A stretch of 64,000 nucleotides of DNA from Plantimonas leprariae. Lineage in GTDB: Bacteria; Pseudomonadota; Alphaproteobacteria; Rhizobiales; Rhizobiaceae. Location: the NCBI RefSeq assembly GCF_008802405.1, contig NZ_VZDO01000019.1:1-64000 (forward strand), in the 5' to 3' direction. The notes under the pieces are model-generated. The model worked only from the letters and a program-made list of their open reading frames with translations. It did no database searches and was not told the origin of the DNA. Positions 37,993 to 47,796 of the stretch are shown piece by piece (within the stretch, counting starts at the first letter, position 1; each line of letters opens with the position of its first letter). Both the position numbers and the translations under genes were made by a program.

Positions 37993-38760
37993 TCAGCGGC
38001 TGTAACCGGCGCCCTGCGGCACGAGCACCGGCCGGACCAGGCGTCGCCGCTCGCGCCGGGCGTTGGCGACGGGGATGCCGCGATAGACCTGCTTCGTCGC
38101 GTCGACGATGGTGACGCCGGCGAAGAGCGGCCAGGCCCGCCGGCCGAAACCCTCCAGCCCCGCCGCGAAGCCGAGCAGCGAGCGCCGGCGGAACGGCGGG
38201 AAGTGCAGCGCCTCGGTCGCCCTGACCGGCGTGAACAACGCCTCGCGCAGGAGCCGCGCGAGCTGGCCGCGCGACCAGGGACGCCCGGAGCCGAAGGGCG
38301 TGTGGTCGAACCTCGTCCAGACGCCGCGCCGGTTCGGCACGACGACGACGACATGGCCGCCGGGCGCGAGCACGCGCCAGATCTCGCTGAGGAACTCCGG
38401 CGGGCTTTCGGCGAATTCCAGCGCATGGACGACGAGCACCCGGTCGACGGACGCGTCGCCGAGCGGCAGTTCCTCGATGTTCACCAATGCGGTCTGGGAA
38501 GGGCCGCCGAGCGGCCAGGGGATCGCGCCCTGCGCCGCCGGCATCAGTGCCACGGCGCGCTCGCAGTCCGGCCCGAAGCGGTCGAGGAACGGCACCGCGT
38601 AGCCGATGCCGACCAGCCGCTCCTCGCGGATCGGGTGCCAGAGCGGCGTCAGCGCGGCGGTGATGGCGCGCTCCGCGGCGACCCCCAGGCGCGAATCGTA
38701 GAACTCACGCAGCTCCAGGATGTCGGCATTGAGGTTCAGCGGCGCGGTCGGTCCGCTCAT
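37993..38760 (-). CDS. Class I SAM-dependent methyltransferase
   Basis: A 255-residue protein with a methyltransferase fold. It begins with an LREFYDSRLGVAAERAI segment common to the small family found divergent from gloB in Rhizobiales. The SAM-binding core has LVGIGYAVPFLDRFG in place of a canonical DxGxG, and LPLGDASVDRVLVVHALEF and RVLAPGGHVVVVVPNRRG follow. The first motif is GYAVP rather than GCGTG. The substrate is unknown. It is divergent from gloB by 89 bases. Confidence 0.87.
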   Translation of the reverse strand: MSGPTAPLNLNADILELREFYDSRLGVAAERAITAALTPLWHPIREERLVGIGYAVPFLDRFGPDCERAVALMPAAQGAIPWPLGGPSQTALVNIEELPLGDASVDRVLVVHALEFAESPPEFLSEIWRVLAPGGHVVVVVPNRRGVWTRFDHTPFGSGRPWSRGQLARLLREALFTPVRATEALHFPPFRRRSLLGFAAGLEGFGRRAWPLFAGVTIVDATKQVYRGIPVANARRERRRLVRPVLVPQGAGYSR

Positions 38761-38849
38761 GCGGCGCCCGCGGAACGGGGCCGGGTTCGATTCGCGGCTT
38801 CGCGCGCTAGGTTGGCGTTTCGCATCGCCATCGTCATGCCGGATCCGCC

Positions 38850-39620
38850 ATGCCCCGCGCCATCGTCCGCCAGTTTCCTTGCCGAAGCGACAATTTCGGC
38901 GTTTTGGTCCATGATCCGGCGAGCGGCAAGACCTTGTCGATCGACGCGCCGGAAGAGCGGCCGATCCTCGACGCGCTGGAGCGCGAGGGCTGGCGGCTCG
39001 ACACGATTCTCACGACCCACCACCACGCCGACCATGTCGAGGCGAACGGGGCGTTGAAAGCCCGGTTCGGCTGCGAGATCGTCGGGCCGGCGAAGGAGCG
39101 CGCGAAGATCCCCGGCATCGACCGGACGGTGTCGGGCGGCGACCGGTTCCGGATCGGCGAATTCGCCATCGAGGTCATCGACACGCCCGGCCACACGCTC
39201 GGGCACGTGTCCTACTTCCTGCCGGATGAGAAGCTCCTCTTCGCCGCCGACACGCTGTTCTCGCTCGGTTGCGGCCGCCTGTTCGAGGGCGATCCGGCGA
39301 CGATGTGGGCCTCCCTGCTTCGCCTCCGGGAACTGCCCGACGACACGATGCTGCATTGCGGCCACGAATACACCGCGACCAACGCCAGATTCGCCGTGGA
39401 CGTCGACCCCGGCAACCCGGCGCTCCGCAACCGCGCCCTGGAAGTGGAGCGGCTGCGCGTCGCGCGCGAGGCGACGCTGCCCGTCCAGCTCGGCCAGGAG
39501 AAGCTGACGAACCCGTTCCTGCGCGCCGACAATCCCGAGCTCCAGGCCGAGATGGGGATGAGCGGCGCCGATCCGGTGGAGGTGTTCCGCACTTTGCGCG
39601 AAAGGCGGAACGGTTACTGA
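38850..39620 (+). CDS. gloB: Hydroxyacylglutathione hydrolase (glyoxalase II)
   Basis: A 256-residue metallo-beta-lactamase-fold enzyme that hydrolyses S-lactoylglutathione to lactate and glutathione in methylglyoxal detoxification. The metal site is THHHADH (56-62), with ligands H57, H59, D61 and H62; TPGHTLGHVSYF and CGHEYTATNARF supply the others. The C-terminal domain with TLPVQLGQEKLTNPFLR is typical. The stop overlaps the start of the DUF985 gene (TGATG). A ChaC-like glutathione-degrading gene is elsewhere in the window. Confidence 0.95.
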   Translation: MPRAIVRQFPCRSDNFGVLVHDPASGKTLSIDAPEERPILDALEREGWRLDTILTTHHHADHVEANGALKARFGCEIVGPAKERAKIPGIDRTVSGGDRFRIGEFAIEVIDTPGHTLGHVSYFLPDEKLLFAADTLFSLGCGRLFEGDPATMWASLLRLRELPDDTMLHCGHEYTATNARFAVDVDPGNPALRNRALEVERLRVAREATLPVQLGQEKLTNPFLRADNPELQAEMGMSGADPVEVFRTLRERRNGY

Positions 39621-40081
39621 TGGCGGCGGATGCGCAAGGCCTTATCCGGCAACTCGGCCTTCAGCGTCACCCGGAGGGCGGCTGGTATCGCGAGACCTTC
39701 CGCGACGAGAACGCCGATAGCGACGGCCGGGCGTTCTCGACCGCGATCTATTATCTGCTGGAGGCCGGCGACACATCGGAATGGCACCGCGTCACCGACG
39801 CGGCGGAGGTCTGGCACTGGTATGCCGGCGCGCCGCTGGTAATCACCGTCTCGCCGAACGGGCACGACGCGTCGGCGCGCCACCTGGGGCCGGACGTGGC
39901 GCACGGGCAGCACCCGCAGTTCGTGGTGCCGGCCGGCTGGTGGCAGACGGCGACGAGCCTCGGCGCCTTCACCCTCGTCGGCTGCACGGTGGCGCCGGCC
40001 TTCCGCTTCGAGAGCTTCGAGATGGCCCCACCCGACTGGCGCCCGACGCCGCGCCCGCCCGAAGGCCGCTCGCAATCTTGA
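39620..40081 (+). CDS. Cupin protein, DUF985 family
   Basis: A 153-residue single-domain cupin. RHPEGGWYRETFRDEN opens the DUF985 family, and SEWHRVTDAAEVWHWYAGAP and PAGWWQTATSLGAFTLVGC carry the histidine-containing cupin strands. These proteins are found widely in bacteria and yeast with no settled function. It is translationally coupled to gloB and is the usual companion of gloB in this order. The last ~15 residues (RPTPRPPEGRSQS) are a disordered tail. Confidence 0.9.
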   Translation: MAADAQGLIRQLGLQRHPEGGWYRETFRDENADSDGRAFSTAIYYLLEAGDTSEWHRVTDAAEVWHWYAGAPLVITVSPNGHDASARHLGPDVAHGQHPQFVVPAGWWQTATSLGAFTLVGCTVAPAFRFESFEMAPPDWRPTPRPPEGRSQS

Positions 40082-40130
40082 CGTCCGAGAGGCTGCATCC
40101 GATTGTAACGACCGACGTGACGACAACCGG

Positions 40131-40412
40131 ATGATCGTCGGATTTCGAGACGCCGAGACCGAACTCGTCTGGTCGGGTCGTCGAAGCAGAAAGCTGCCGT
40201 CCGACATTCAAACCGTCGCTCTGCGGAAACTTCGGATGATCAACGCCGCCAGGAGATTGCAGGATCTGGCGGTACCTCCGAACAACCGGCTGGAAGCGCT
40301 GAAGGGTGATCGTGCAGGCGAGTACAGCATCCGCGTCAACCGGCAATGGCGCATCTGCTTCGTTTGGACGGAAGGAGGAGCGGCCGATGTCGGTATCGTC
40401 GACTATCACTGA
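40131..40412 (+). CDS. higB: HigB-type toxin of a type II toxin-antitoxin pair
   Basis: A 93-residue RelE/HigB-family mRNA interferase. The conserved strand core is RRLQDLAVPPNNRLEALKGD, RAGEYSIRVNRQWRICFVW and the end VGIVDYH. As a ribosome-dependent endonuclease it would cleave mRNA unless bound by HigA. Toxin before antitoxin is the higBA order. Its end overlaps the higA start by 26 bases. Other GC-rich genes lie around, and it has a lower G+C look than its neighbours (about 58-60% by eye), which hints at transfer. Confidence 0.87.
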   Translation: MIVGFRDAETELVWSGRRSRKLPSDIQTVALRKLRMINAARRLQDLAVPPNNRLEALKGDRAGEYSIRVNRQWRICFVWTEGGAADVGIVDYH

Positions 40413-40707
40413 CGAGCTTCTGCAAAATCCGAGCCCGGGCGAGATTCTCGTCGAGGAATTTCTGGAGCCCTTAAAGCTCGGCCGAGACGCGCTCGCACGG
40501 GCGACCGGCATTTCGCTGCGTCGGATCAACGAGATCGCGGCGGGGAAGCGTGCGATCACGGCGGACACCGACTTGCGTCTCGCCCGCTACTTCGGGCTTT
40601 CGGACGGGTTCTGGCTCGGCCTGCAGGCGGAACACGACCTTTTGGATCGGCGACGTCTCATCGAGAAGGAGCTTGCGGCGATCGAGCCTATCGGACGAGC
40701 GGCCTGA
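40387..40707 (+). CDS. higA: HigA-type antitoxin
   Basis: A 106-residue XRE-family antitoxin. The helix-turn-helix is RDALARATGISLRRINEIAA (residues ~40-60), followed by TDLRLARYFGLSDGFWLGLQ of the HigA family. It should bind HigB and repress its own operon. The ATG at 40387 has the best ribosome site (GAAGGAGGAG) of the region, which lies inside higB and would favour strong antitoxin synthesis. A neighbouring EamA gene converges on the minus strand two bases away. Confidence 0.9.
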   Translation: MSVSSTITDELLQNPSPGEILVEEFLEPLKLGRDALARATGISLRRINEIAAGKRAITADTDLRLARYFGLSDGFWLGLQAEHDLLDRRRLIEKELAAIEPIGRAA

Positions 40708-40708
40708 C

Positions 40709-41602
40709 TCAGCGGCACCCGAACATCGGCAGCGCTGCGAGGGCCGCGCCGGCGGTGATGAGCGCCGCCGCGAGGAGGAGGGCGGGCGAGGTCTCGGCTT
40801 CTCCTGCCGCCGCCAGGGCCAGCGTCGAGAGCAGCGGCGCGGCGTAGCTCGCGGCGCCGAGCAGCTGCACGTCGCCGCGCTTCATGCCGACGTCCCAGAG
40901 ATAGAAGGCCGCGCCGACCGGCAGAAGGCCGAGCGCCGCGACCGCGAGCCACTCCGCCGCCGAGCCTGGCCAGACGGTCGGTTCGAACAGGAGGTGGCAC
41001 CCGAGCGAGAGCACGGCGGTCGCCGCGCAGAAGCCGCAGACGATGCCGCTCGGCACGCTGCCGAAGCGCCGCGACAGCAGGGAATAGCCGGCCCACGTCA
41101 GCGCGCAGCCGAGCGCGAGCGCGTAGCCGAGGGCAAAGCGTCCCGAGAAGCCGGAGACGCCGCGCCCGCCGAGGATCGTCCCGGCCCCGGCGAGGGCGAC
41201 CAGGGCGCCCGCGACGTGCCAGGCCCGCAGCCGCTCGCCCGGCAGGGCGGCGGAGCCGAGGACGATCAGCAGCGGCCAGAGATAGGCGATGAGGCTGGCC
41301 TCGGCGGCGGGCGCCGCGCGCAGCGCCGCGAAATAGAGCGCGTGGTAGCCGAACAGGCCGCCGACGCCGACGATCCAGACGCGGGGCGGCTGCCGGAAGG
41401 TAGCGCGAAGCTCGGCCGGCGAGGGGCGGCGGGCGAGGAGCCAGGCGACGCCCACCAGCGTGCCGAGCGCGAAGGTCAGGCTGGCCAGCTGGAACGGCGG
41501 CACCGAACCGCTCCGCGCCGTGAGAAGCGCCAGCAGCGACCACATCAGGATCGCCGCGAAGCCGGCGAGCGTCGCGCCCCCGCGGCCGTGCCGGCCGGCC
41601 AT
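40709..41602 (-). CDS. EamA (DMT superfamily) transporter
   Basis: A 297-residue inner-membrane protein with ten hydrophobic segments in two EamA repeats. The opening is AGFAAILMWSLLALLTARSG, and repeat two begins YALALGCALTWAGYSLLSRR. PAAEASLIAYLWPLLIVLGS and LGAASYAAPLLSTLALA fit the family. Substrate unknown; some members export aromatic amino acids (YddG-like). It starts five bases after the DUF3108 gene and should be co-transcribed. It is a distinct sequence from the EamA protein at 16190-17077. Confidence 0.88.
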   Translation of the reverse strand: MAGRHGRGGATLAGFAAILMWSLLALLTARSGSVPPFQLASLTFALGTLVGVAWLLARRPSPAELRATFRQPPRVWIVGVGGLFGYHALYFAALRAAPAAEASLIAYLWPLLIVLGSAALPGERLRAWHVAGALVALAGAGTILGGRGVSGFSGRFALGYALALGCALTWAGYSLLSRRFGSVPSGIVCGFCAATAVLSLGCHLLFEPTVWPGSAAEWLAVAALGLLPVGAAFYLWDVGMKRGDVQLLGAASYAAPLLSTLALAAAGEAETSPALLLAAALITAGAALAALPMFGCR

Positions 41603-41607
41603 CCCCT

Positions 41608-42435
41608 TCACGGCTTGGCGAAGACGGCGGCGCGGAAGGTGAGGGGGCCGATCTCGGTCGGCACCTTGGCGTAGACCGGCGCGAAGATGCCGGTCTTGCC
41701 GACCGGCGCGAACCAGATCTCCATCGTCTGCTTCGCGATGAACTGCACGCCCTTCGAGGTCGGCTTGTAGCCGCTGATCGGCTCGACGCGCGCGGTGCAG
41801 ACCACCGCGTCGCCCTCGAAGCCGTCGGTCGAGAACGGCTGGCGGCCGGCGGGCGCGAACCGCATGTCGAGCCGCGACCAGCCGTCGAAGAACGGCAGCG
41901 TGCGGGCGCAGAGGCCGTCCGACGACCGGCCGGCCTTGATCATCAGCCCGGTCAGCGGGTCGACCACCGAGCGGAGCTGGTTCTGAGTGACGGGAATAAA
42001 GTCCTTGCTCGCCGGGGCCTCCGGCTCGGCGGTGACGCTCGTCACGCGGCCCGAGCGGAAGGCGATGCTGGAGCGGAAGTGCTTCCGGTTCGAGGTGTAG
42101 TCGAGGTCGTAGGTCCCGGCCACGAGGCGGTCGGCGGCGATCCGGCCGGAAACGCGGCTCGTGCCCTTCACCGTCGACACGATGTCGGCGAGCCCGGTCG
42201 AGGTGAGCGTGCCGTCCACCGTGTAGCTGCCGCCGTCGATCCGGGTGACGAAGCTGGCGCGGCCGACCGGCAGGCCGATCAGTCCCACCGTGTAGCGGGT
42301 CGAGAGCGCCGGCGCCTCGGCCATGGCCGGCGGCGCGGGGAGCCCGAAGGCGGCGACGAGGCACAGGGCGCCCGGCAGGAGTCTCAGCAGCATGCGCCGT
42401 TCTCGAATTCGATCGGTGCGGGAATTGCTTCCCAT
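41608..42435 (-). CDS. DUF3108 domain protein
   Basis: A 275-residue secreted protein. A signal peptide is seen from residue 15 (MLLRLLPGALCLVAAFGLPA) ending near PAMAEA, so the start may be 42393 instead of 42435. The mature DUF3108 domain is beta-rich and is thought to sit in the periplasm; its role is unknown. Conserved stretches include RYTVGLIGLPVGRASF, DLDYTSNRKHFRSSIAF and FDGWSRLDMRF. It is divergent from rpmB (193 bases), a common arrangement in Rhizobiales. Confidence 0.85.
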   Translation of the reverse strand: MGSNSRTDRIRERRMLLRLLPGALCLVAAFGLPAPPAMAEAPALSTRYTVGLIGLPVGRASFVTRIDGGSYTVDGTLTSTGLADIVSTVKGTSRVSGRIAADRLVAGTYDLDYTSNRKHFRSSIAFRSGRVTSVTAEPEAPASKDFIPVTQNQLRSVVDPLTGLMIKAGRSSDGLCARTLPFFDGWSRLDMRFAPAGRQPFSTDGFEGDAVVCTARVEPISGYKPTSKGVQFIAKQTMEIWFAPVGKTGIFAPVYAKVPTEIGPLTFRAAVFAKP

Positions 42436-42628
42436 GACATTTTCCGGGACCAGTGGAAAGGGCTCGCGATGCCCGCGCCGGTCCCGCGCGGTTGACCTTC
42501 GCGGCGGGTCCGGCTATGGAGCCGGCGATTTCCCGATCACGTTCCCGTGGGAGTTGACCGCGCCGTCCGTCCGGCGGCGCGCTTCCCGGCGGGTTTGACG
42601 GCTTGGAACGCTTTTGAGGATCTGATCA

Positions 42629-42940
42629 ATGTCGCGCGCCTGCGAACTCACCGGCAAGGCCGTCCAGTACGGCAACAATGTCAGCCACGCGAACAACAAG
42701 ACGCGTCGGCGCTTCCTGCCGAACCTGTCGAACGTCACGCTGATCTCCGACGCCCTCGGCCAGCGCGTCCGCCTGCGCGTCAGCGCGCACGGCCTGCGCT
42801 CGGTGGAGCACCGCGGCGGCCTCGACGCCTTCCTCCTGAAGGCGAAGGTCGAGGAGCTGTCGCCGAAGGCCCGCATCCTGAAGCGCCAGATCGCCAAGAA
42901 GCTCGCCGCCGAGAGCGCGCCGGCCGCCGCTTCCGCCTGA
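42629..42940 (+). CDS. rpmB: 50S ribosomal protein bL28
   Basis: A 103-residue large-subunit ribosomal protein. The hallmark N-terminus is [20 protein letters not shown] followed by [13 protein letters not shown], and [20 protein letters not shown] and a basic C-terminus follow. This is the bL28 form without zinc cysteines (only one Cys, at residue 5). It is transcribed alone; a queuosine-precursor transporter gene follows after 71 bases. Confidence 0.96.
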   Translation: MSRACELTGKAVQYGNNVSHANNKTRRRFLPNLSNVTLISDALGQRVRLRVSAHGLRSVEHRGGLDAFLLKAKVEELSPKARILKRQIAKKLAAESAPAAASA

Positions 42941-43011
42941 TCGACCGGACCGGCGCGGGCGCGCGAGCGCCCCGCCGCTTCCGAGCTGGTTCCATCACCC
43001 AGGATAAAAAA

Positions 43012-43698
43012 ATGCCTGCCGTCCGCTCCTATCTCGCGCCCGTCGCGACGATGGCGCTCGTGGTTCTCGCCTCGAACATCCTCGTCCAGTTCCCGATGGC
43101 CGGCCATCTCGGCCGCCTGCAGCTCGCGGACGTGCTGACCTGGGGCGCCTTCACCTACCCGTTCTCGTTCCTCGTGACGGACCTGTCGAACCGCTGGTAC
43201 GGCCCGCGCTTCGCGCGCCGCGTCGTCTATGCGGGCTTCGCGGTGGCGGTCGCGGCTTCGATCCTCGCCCCGCCGGTCCTGTTCGATCTCGGCCTGCTCG
43301 AATTCGCCGCGACCGGCGATCGGCTGGTGCGGATCGCGCTGGCCTCCGGGGCCGCCTTCCTGCTCGCGCAGCTCCTCGACGTCTTCGTGTTCAGCCGCCT
43401 GCGGCAGGACCGCTGGTGGCGCGCGCCGGCCTTCGGCTCGCTCGCCGGCTCGGTGCTCGACACGACGGTGTTCTTCACGGTCGCCTTCGCGCCGTTCTTC
43501 GCCTTCGCGGGACCCGGCGACGATTTCGCGGCGGCCTCGGCCCCGCTCTTCGGCGTCCTCGCAGACGAAGCGCCGCGCTGGGTGTCCTGGGCGCTCGGCG
43601 ATTTCTGCGTGAAGCTCCTCATCGCCGTCGTAGCGCTGATCCCCTACCGTGTCCTGATGCAGCGCGTCCTGCCGTACCGGACGCCGCAGGCCGCCTGA
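43012..43698 (+). CDS. Queuosine precursor transporter (YhhQ family)
   Basis: A 228-residue inner-membrane protein with about six to seven hydrophobic helices. The family signature is LTWGAFTYPFSFLVTDLSNR, then GPRFARRVVYAGF, and SLAGSVLDTTVFFTVAF further on. YhhQ imports queuosine precursors (preQ0/preQ1) in E. coli. With gluQ elsewhere in the window, both ends of queuosine handling are represented, but no queuosine synthesis gene is seen. The ATG follows AGGATAAAAAA. Confidence 0.9.
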   Translation: MPAVRSYLAPVATMALVVLASNILVQFPMAGHLGRLQLADVLTWGAFTYPFSFLVTDLSNRWYGPRFARRVVYAGFAVAVAASILAPPVLFDLGLLEFAATGDRLVRIALASGAAFLLAQLLDVFVFSRLRQDRWWRAPAFGSLAGSVLDTTVFFTVAFAPFFAFAGPGDDFAAASAPLFGVLADEAPRWVSWALGDFCVKLLIAVVALIPYRVLMQRVLPYRTPQAA

Positions 43699-43704
43699 CC
43701 GTCG

Positions 43705-44733
43705 TCAGTTCGATTCGGCGGCGCCTTCCGCCAGCCTGAACTCCAGGAACAGGTTGCGCTGCAGGAACGAGCCGTTGTCGTCGGATACTAGGACGACGCG
43801 CGTCGAACCATCCGTCGCTTTATAGACGTCGAGCCCTTCCATGTTGTCGATCTCCTCGGCGAGGTCGGCCTGGATCAGCACCGGCCCGTCGACCAGCGCA
43901 CCCGGCCGGATTTCGCCTCCGGGAATGCGGCGGATGCGCATGCCGACATGCGTGAAGCCCTGGTAGCGCCGCTCCAGGAGGAGGAAATCGCCATCGGGCA
44001 GGAACGCGCCGTCGGTCGCCGACCACGCCTCGTCGCGGCGGATGGTGAAGACGCCGCCGCCGTCGCCGAGAATCGCGGCGAAGAAATTGCCCGCCATGTC
44101 GATCGAGCGCTCCGCGACGGCGACGAGCCGGCCGCCGAGCGGAGAGTTCGCGGGCGAGCGGGCCAGCGCCTCGATCCCGGCGTTGATCCGCAGCTCCTTC
44201 CGCGGGATCGGCAGCGGCAGGAAGCGCGGCCGCGACAGAAAAGGCGAGCGCGCATCGGCAAAGGCCGCGATGCGGTGGTTGCGCTCGAAGGCGACGACCG
44301 CATCGCCGTTCGCGTCGATCGCGAGGCCTTCGGCGTCGGCGTCGCCCTTGCGCGGGGATGCCTGGCCGCCGGGATTGAGGATGGGGCTGAGCCTGGCATC
44401 CCGGATGCCGGTCGGCCGGCCGTCGCCGTCCCGCGTGATCGTGCCGGCGAACCACCAACCGGTGTCCTCCACCGCCAGGAAGCGGTCCTGGTCCAGCATG
44501 CGGATCGCGGAAACGCCCTTGAGATCGGAACTCCTGCTCGAATAGGAGAAGCCGCCGACATATTCGAGCCCGCCGAAGCGGGTGGCCGCGGAGTTGCGGT
44601 CGAAGCTCCGGATGACGCGGGACGCGACGTCGATCCCGGTCGGGCCGGGCGGCAGCGAACCGGGCGCCATCAGGACGGCAGTGCCGAAAAGCAGCAGCGC
44701 CACGACGCCGCCGCGGCGAACACGCTGCCTCAA
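43705..44733 (-). CDS. Phytase-type esterase-like protein
   Basis: A 342-residue protein of the 'esterase-like activity of phytase' family, a beta-propeller. A hydrophobic signal ([20 protein letters not shown]) follows the start. Conserved pieces include [53 protein letters not shown] and [18 protein letters not shown]. It is likely periplasmic. No ATG fits; the TTG at 44733 forms a TTGA overlap with the cobT stop and is the best start, though a GTG 13 codons on is possible. It follows cobT in an unusual functional pairing. Confidence 0.8.
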   Translation of the reverse strand: MRQRVRRGGVVALLLFGTAVLMAPGSLPPGPTGIDVASRVIRSFDRNSAATRFGGLEYVGGFSYSSRSSDLKGVSAIRMLDQDRFLAVEDTGWWFAGTITRDGDGRPTGIRDARLSPILNPGGQASPRKGDADAEGLAIDANGDAVVAFERNHRIAAFADARSPFLSRPRFLPLPIPRKELRINAGIEALARSPANSPLGGRLVAVAERSIDMAGNFFAAILGDGGGVFTIRRDEAWSATDGAFLPDGDFLLLERRYQGFTHVGMRIRRIPGGEIRPGALVDGPVLIQADLAEEIDNMEGLDVYKATDGSTRVVLVSDDNGSFLQRNLFLEFRLAEGAAESN

Positions 44734-46652
44734 CGGCGAAGCCCGCCGCCCGCCGCGCGGCGAAGGCTCGTTCGGCCCCCGCCGCCGGTCTGCTCGCTCT
44801 CGAACAGCGCCGCAAGCTGCTCGGTCATCGCGCCGGCCAGTTCCTCGGCGTCGACCAGCGTCACGGCGCGGCGATAGTAGCGCGTCACGTCGTGGCCGAT
44901 GCCGATCGCCAGGAGCTCGACCGGCGAGCGCGTCTCGATTTCCTCGATCACCGCCCGGAGGTGCCGTTCGAGGTAGTTGCCGGGGTTCACCGACAGCGTC
45001 GAATCGTCCACCGGCGCGCCGTCCGAGATCATCATCAGGATGCGCCGCTGCTCGGGCCGGGCCATCAGCCGCGAATGCGCCCAGATCAGCGCCTCGCCGT
45101 CGATGTTCTCCTTCAGCAGCCCCTCGCGCATCATCAGGCCGAGATTGCGCCGGGCGCGCCGCCAAGGCGCGTCGGCCGACTTGTAGACGATGTGGCGGAG
45201 GTCGTTCAGCCGGCCGGGGCGCGGCGGCTTGCCGTTCTTCAGCCAGTGCTCGCGCGCCTGGCCGCCCTTCCAGGCCCGCGTCGTGAAGCCGAGCACCTCC
45301 ACCTTCACGCCGCAGCGCTCCAGCGTCCGGGCGAGGATGTCGGCGCAGGTCGCCGCCACCGTAATCGGCCGGCCGCGCATCGAGCCGGAATTGTCGATCA
45401 GCAGCGTCACGATCGTGTCGCGGAATTCGGTGTCCCGCTCCATCTTGTAGGACAGCGGCTGCGTCGGATCGATCACAATGCGCGACAGGCGGGCCGGGTC
45501 GAGATAGCCCTCTTCGAGATCGAAGTCCCAGGAGCGGTTCTGCTGCGCCATCAGCCGGCGCTGCAGGCGGTTCGCGAGGCGCGCGACGACGCTGGAAAGC
45601 GAGACGAGCTGCTTGTCGAGGAAGGCGCGCAGGCGGTCGAGCTCCGCCTCGTCGCAGAGCTCCTCCGCGCCGACCATCTCGTCGAAGGCGCCCGTGAAGA
45701 CGCGGTAGTCGGCGGCGTCGAGCAGGCTGCCCGGCGGCGGGTTCGGCCGGCGCGCCTCGCCGGGCGTCTCGGAGTCGGGGTCGTCGTCCTCGGTCGGATC
45801 GTCGGCGGTGACTTCCGAATCCTCGGCCTCCGCCGCGTCCTCGCTCTCGCCCTGCGCTTCCGTCTCCTCGGCCTTGGCGTCCTCGGCCCCGGCGTCCTTC
45901 TCGGAGCCCTCGTCCTCCTCGTTCCGCGTCTGCGAGTCGCCCTGTTCCTCGTTCTCGGTTTCCTCCTCGCTGTCGTTCTCGCGGCCGAGCTCCTCCGCCA
46001 TGTCCATGGCGGTAAGGAGGTCGCGCACGAGACGGGCGAAGCCGTTCTGGTTCTCGATTGTCTCGCCGAGACGCTCCAGCCGCGGACCGGCCTTCGCCTC
46101 GATCCACTCGCGCCAGACGTCGACCAGCGCCTCGGCGCTCTTCGGCACCGGCCGGCCGGTCAGCTTCTCGCGCACCATCAGCGCGACGGCGTCCTCCAGC
46201 GGCGCCTCGGCGCGGTCGGTGACGTCGTGGAGGTTCGAGCGGAAGTAGCGGTCCTCGATCATCGCGGCGAGGTTGTCGCCGACGCCCTCCATCGCGTTCG
46301 CGCCGATCGCCTCGACGCGGGCCTGCTCGACGGCGTCGAAGACCGCCCGCGCCGCCTTGCCGTCCGGCGAAAGCGTCGCGTGAATCTTGGCGTCGTGCCT
46401 AGCGCGGCGGAGCGCCATCGCGTCGGAAAGCCCGCGCGTCACCGAGACGTCGTTGACCGTGGCGCGCTTCGGCAGTTCGGGCAGCCGCGCCTTCTGGCCG
46501 GTCAGCCCCGGCCGCTCGTTGCCGTAGGTGATCTCGAGTTCCGGATCGCCGGCGATGGCGCGCATGCAGCCGGCGATCGCGCGCCGGAACGGCTCGCGGT
46601 CCGGGCTTCCCGCCCTCGGATTCTGCTTGGCGTTGTCGCCCCGGCCTGCCAC
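44730..46652 (-). CDS. cobT: Cobaltochelatase subunit CobT
   Basis: A 640-residue subunit of the aerobic cobalt chelatase CobNST, which inserts cobalt into hydrogenobyrinic acid a,c-diamide. The N-terminal part is helical. Residues ~223-299 are an acidic low-complexity linker (many Glu and Asp). The C-terminal domain is a von Willebrand A domain whose metal site is D420-N-S422-G-S424 in [11 protein letters not shown]. The CobT signature AAQNRSWDF-like ([16 protein letters not shown]) is present. cobS lies 10 bases upstream; cobN is not in the window. The stop overlaps the next gene. Confidence 0.95.
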   Translation of the reverse strand: MAGRGDNAKQNPRAGSPDREPFRRAIAGCMRAIAGDPELEITYGNERPGLTGQKARLPELPKRATVNDVSVTRGLSDAMALRRARHDAKIHATLSPDGKAARAVFDAVEQARVEAIGANAMEGVGDNLAAMIEDRYFRSNLHDVTDRAEAPLEDAVALMVREKLTGRPVPKSAEALVDVWREWIEAKAGPRLERLGETIENQNGFARLVRDLLTAMDMAEELGRENDSEEETENEEQGDSQTRNEEDEGSEKDAGAEDAKAEETEAQGESEDAAEAEDSEVTADDPTEDDDPDSETPGEARRPNPPPGSLLDAADYRVFTGAFDEMVGAEELCDEAELDRLRAFLDKQLVSLSSVVARLANRLQRRLMAQQNRSWDFDLEEGYLDPARLSRIVIDPTQPLSYKMERDTEFRDTIVTLLIDNSGSMRGRPITVAATCADILARTLERCGVKVEVLGFTTRAWKGGQAREHWLKNGKPPRPGRLNDLRHIVYKSADAPWRRARRNLGLMMREGLLKENIDGEALIWAHSRLMARPEQRRILMMISDGAPVDDSTLSVNPGNYLERHLRAVIEEIETRSPVELLAIGIGHDVTRYYRRAVTLVDAEELAGAMTEQLAALFESEQTGGGGRTSLRRAAGGGLRR

Positions 46653-46662
46653 GTGTCGCCCG

Positions 46663-47649
46663 TCAGTCCAGAACGACGTTCGCCGCCGATTCCGGCAGTT
46701 CCTGCCCGAAAGCGCGCTGGTAGAACTCGGCGACCAGCGGGCGCTCCAGGTCGTCGCACTTGTTGAGGAAGGTCAGGCGGAAGGCGAAACCGACGTCGTT
46801 GAAGATCTCGGCGTTCTCCGCCCAGGTGATCACGGTGCGCGGGCTCATCACCGTCGAGAGGTCGCCGTTGACGAAGGCCGAGCGCGTCATGTCGGCGACG
46901 CGCACCATCTTCGACACCGTCTGCCGGCCGTCCTTGGTGTCGAAGTGCTTGGCCTTGGCGAGGACAATGCCGACCTCATTGTCGTGCGGCAGGTAGTTCA
47001 GCACCGTCACGATCGACCAGCGGTCCATCTGCGCCTGGTTGATCTGCTGCGTGCCGTGATAGAGGCCGGTCGTGTCGCCGAGGCCGACCGTGTTGGCGGT
47101 GGCAAACAGGCGGAAGGCCGGGTGCGGCTGGACGACGCGGCTCTGGTCGAGGAGAGTCAGCCGGCCGGAGGATTCCAGCACGCGCTGGATCACGAACATC
47201 ACGTCCGGGCGGCCGGCGTCGTACTCGTCGAAGACCAGCGCGACGTTGTGCTGGTAGGCCCAGGGCAGGATGCCGTCGCGGAACTCCGTCACCTGCAGGC
47301 CTTCGCGCACCGTGATCGCGTCCTTGCCGACGAGGTCGATGCGGGAGACGTGGCTGTCGAGGTTGATGCGGATGCAGGGCCAGTTGAGACGGGCCGCGAC
47401 CTGCTCGATATGCGTCGACTTGCCGGTGCCGTGATAGCCGGCCACCATGACGCGGCGGTTCCTGGCGAAGCCGGCGAGAATCGCCAGCGTCGTCTGCGGG
47501 TCGAACAGATAATCGGGATCGATTTCCGGCACGTGCTGATCCGGCTCGCGGAAGGCCGGAACCTTCAACGGGCTGTCGAAGCCGAACATCTCGCGGACGG
47601 AGATCGTGGCGTCGGGCATGCCCGCCACTTCCTTGACCGCTGCACTCAT
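46663..47649 (-). CDS. cobS: Cobaltochelatase subunit CobS
   Basis: A 328-residue AAA+ ATPase partner of CobT. The P-loop is GYHGTGKST (71-79), Walker B lies in [16 protein letters not shown], and [20 protein letters not shown] covers the sensor region. The ATG at 47649 has GGAGGTG just upstream. It heads a leftward unit with cobT. No cobalamin riboswitch (B12 box) is seen in the 147 bases upstream. Confidence 0.96.
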   Translation of the reverse strand: MSAAVKEVAGMPDATISVREMFGFDSPLKVPAFREPDQHVPEIDPDYLFDPQTTLAILAGFARNRRVMVAGYHGTGKSTHIEQVAARLNWPCIRINLDSHVSRIDLVGKDAITVREGLQVTEFRDGILPWAYQHNVALVFDEYDAGRPDVMFVIQRVLESSGRLTLLDQSRVVQPHPAFRLFATANTVGLGDTTGLYHGTQQINQAQMDRWSIVTVLNYLPHDNEVGIVLAKAKHFDTKDGRQTVSKMVRVADMTRSAFVNGDLSTVMSPRTVITWAENAEIFNDVGFAFRLTFLNKCDDLERPLVAEFYQRAFGQELPESAANVVLD

Positions 47650-47796
47650 CGCACCTCCAGAGCCGCCGCGCGCAAGCACGCGGAAGCCGAAATTCGAAAA
47701 ACGCCCCGGCCTAAAGCCGCGCGGCCGGAACGGCAAGCCTCGAATTGGCGCGGGACGTCGATCGCGACAGGGGCCGGACGATCCGCCTCAGCCGTT

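Noticed and set aside
47650-47796. Cobalamin riboswitch ahead of cobS
   Set aside because: No B12-box-like GCCACTG sequence is seen and the gap is too short for the full element.
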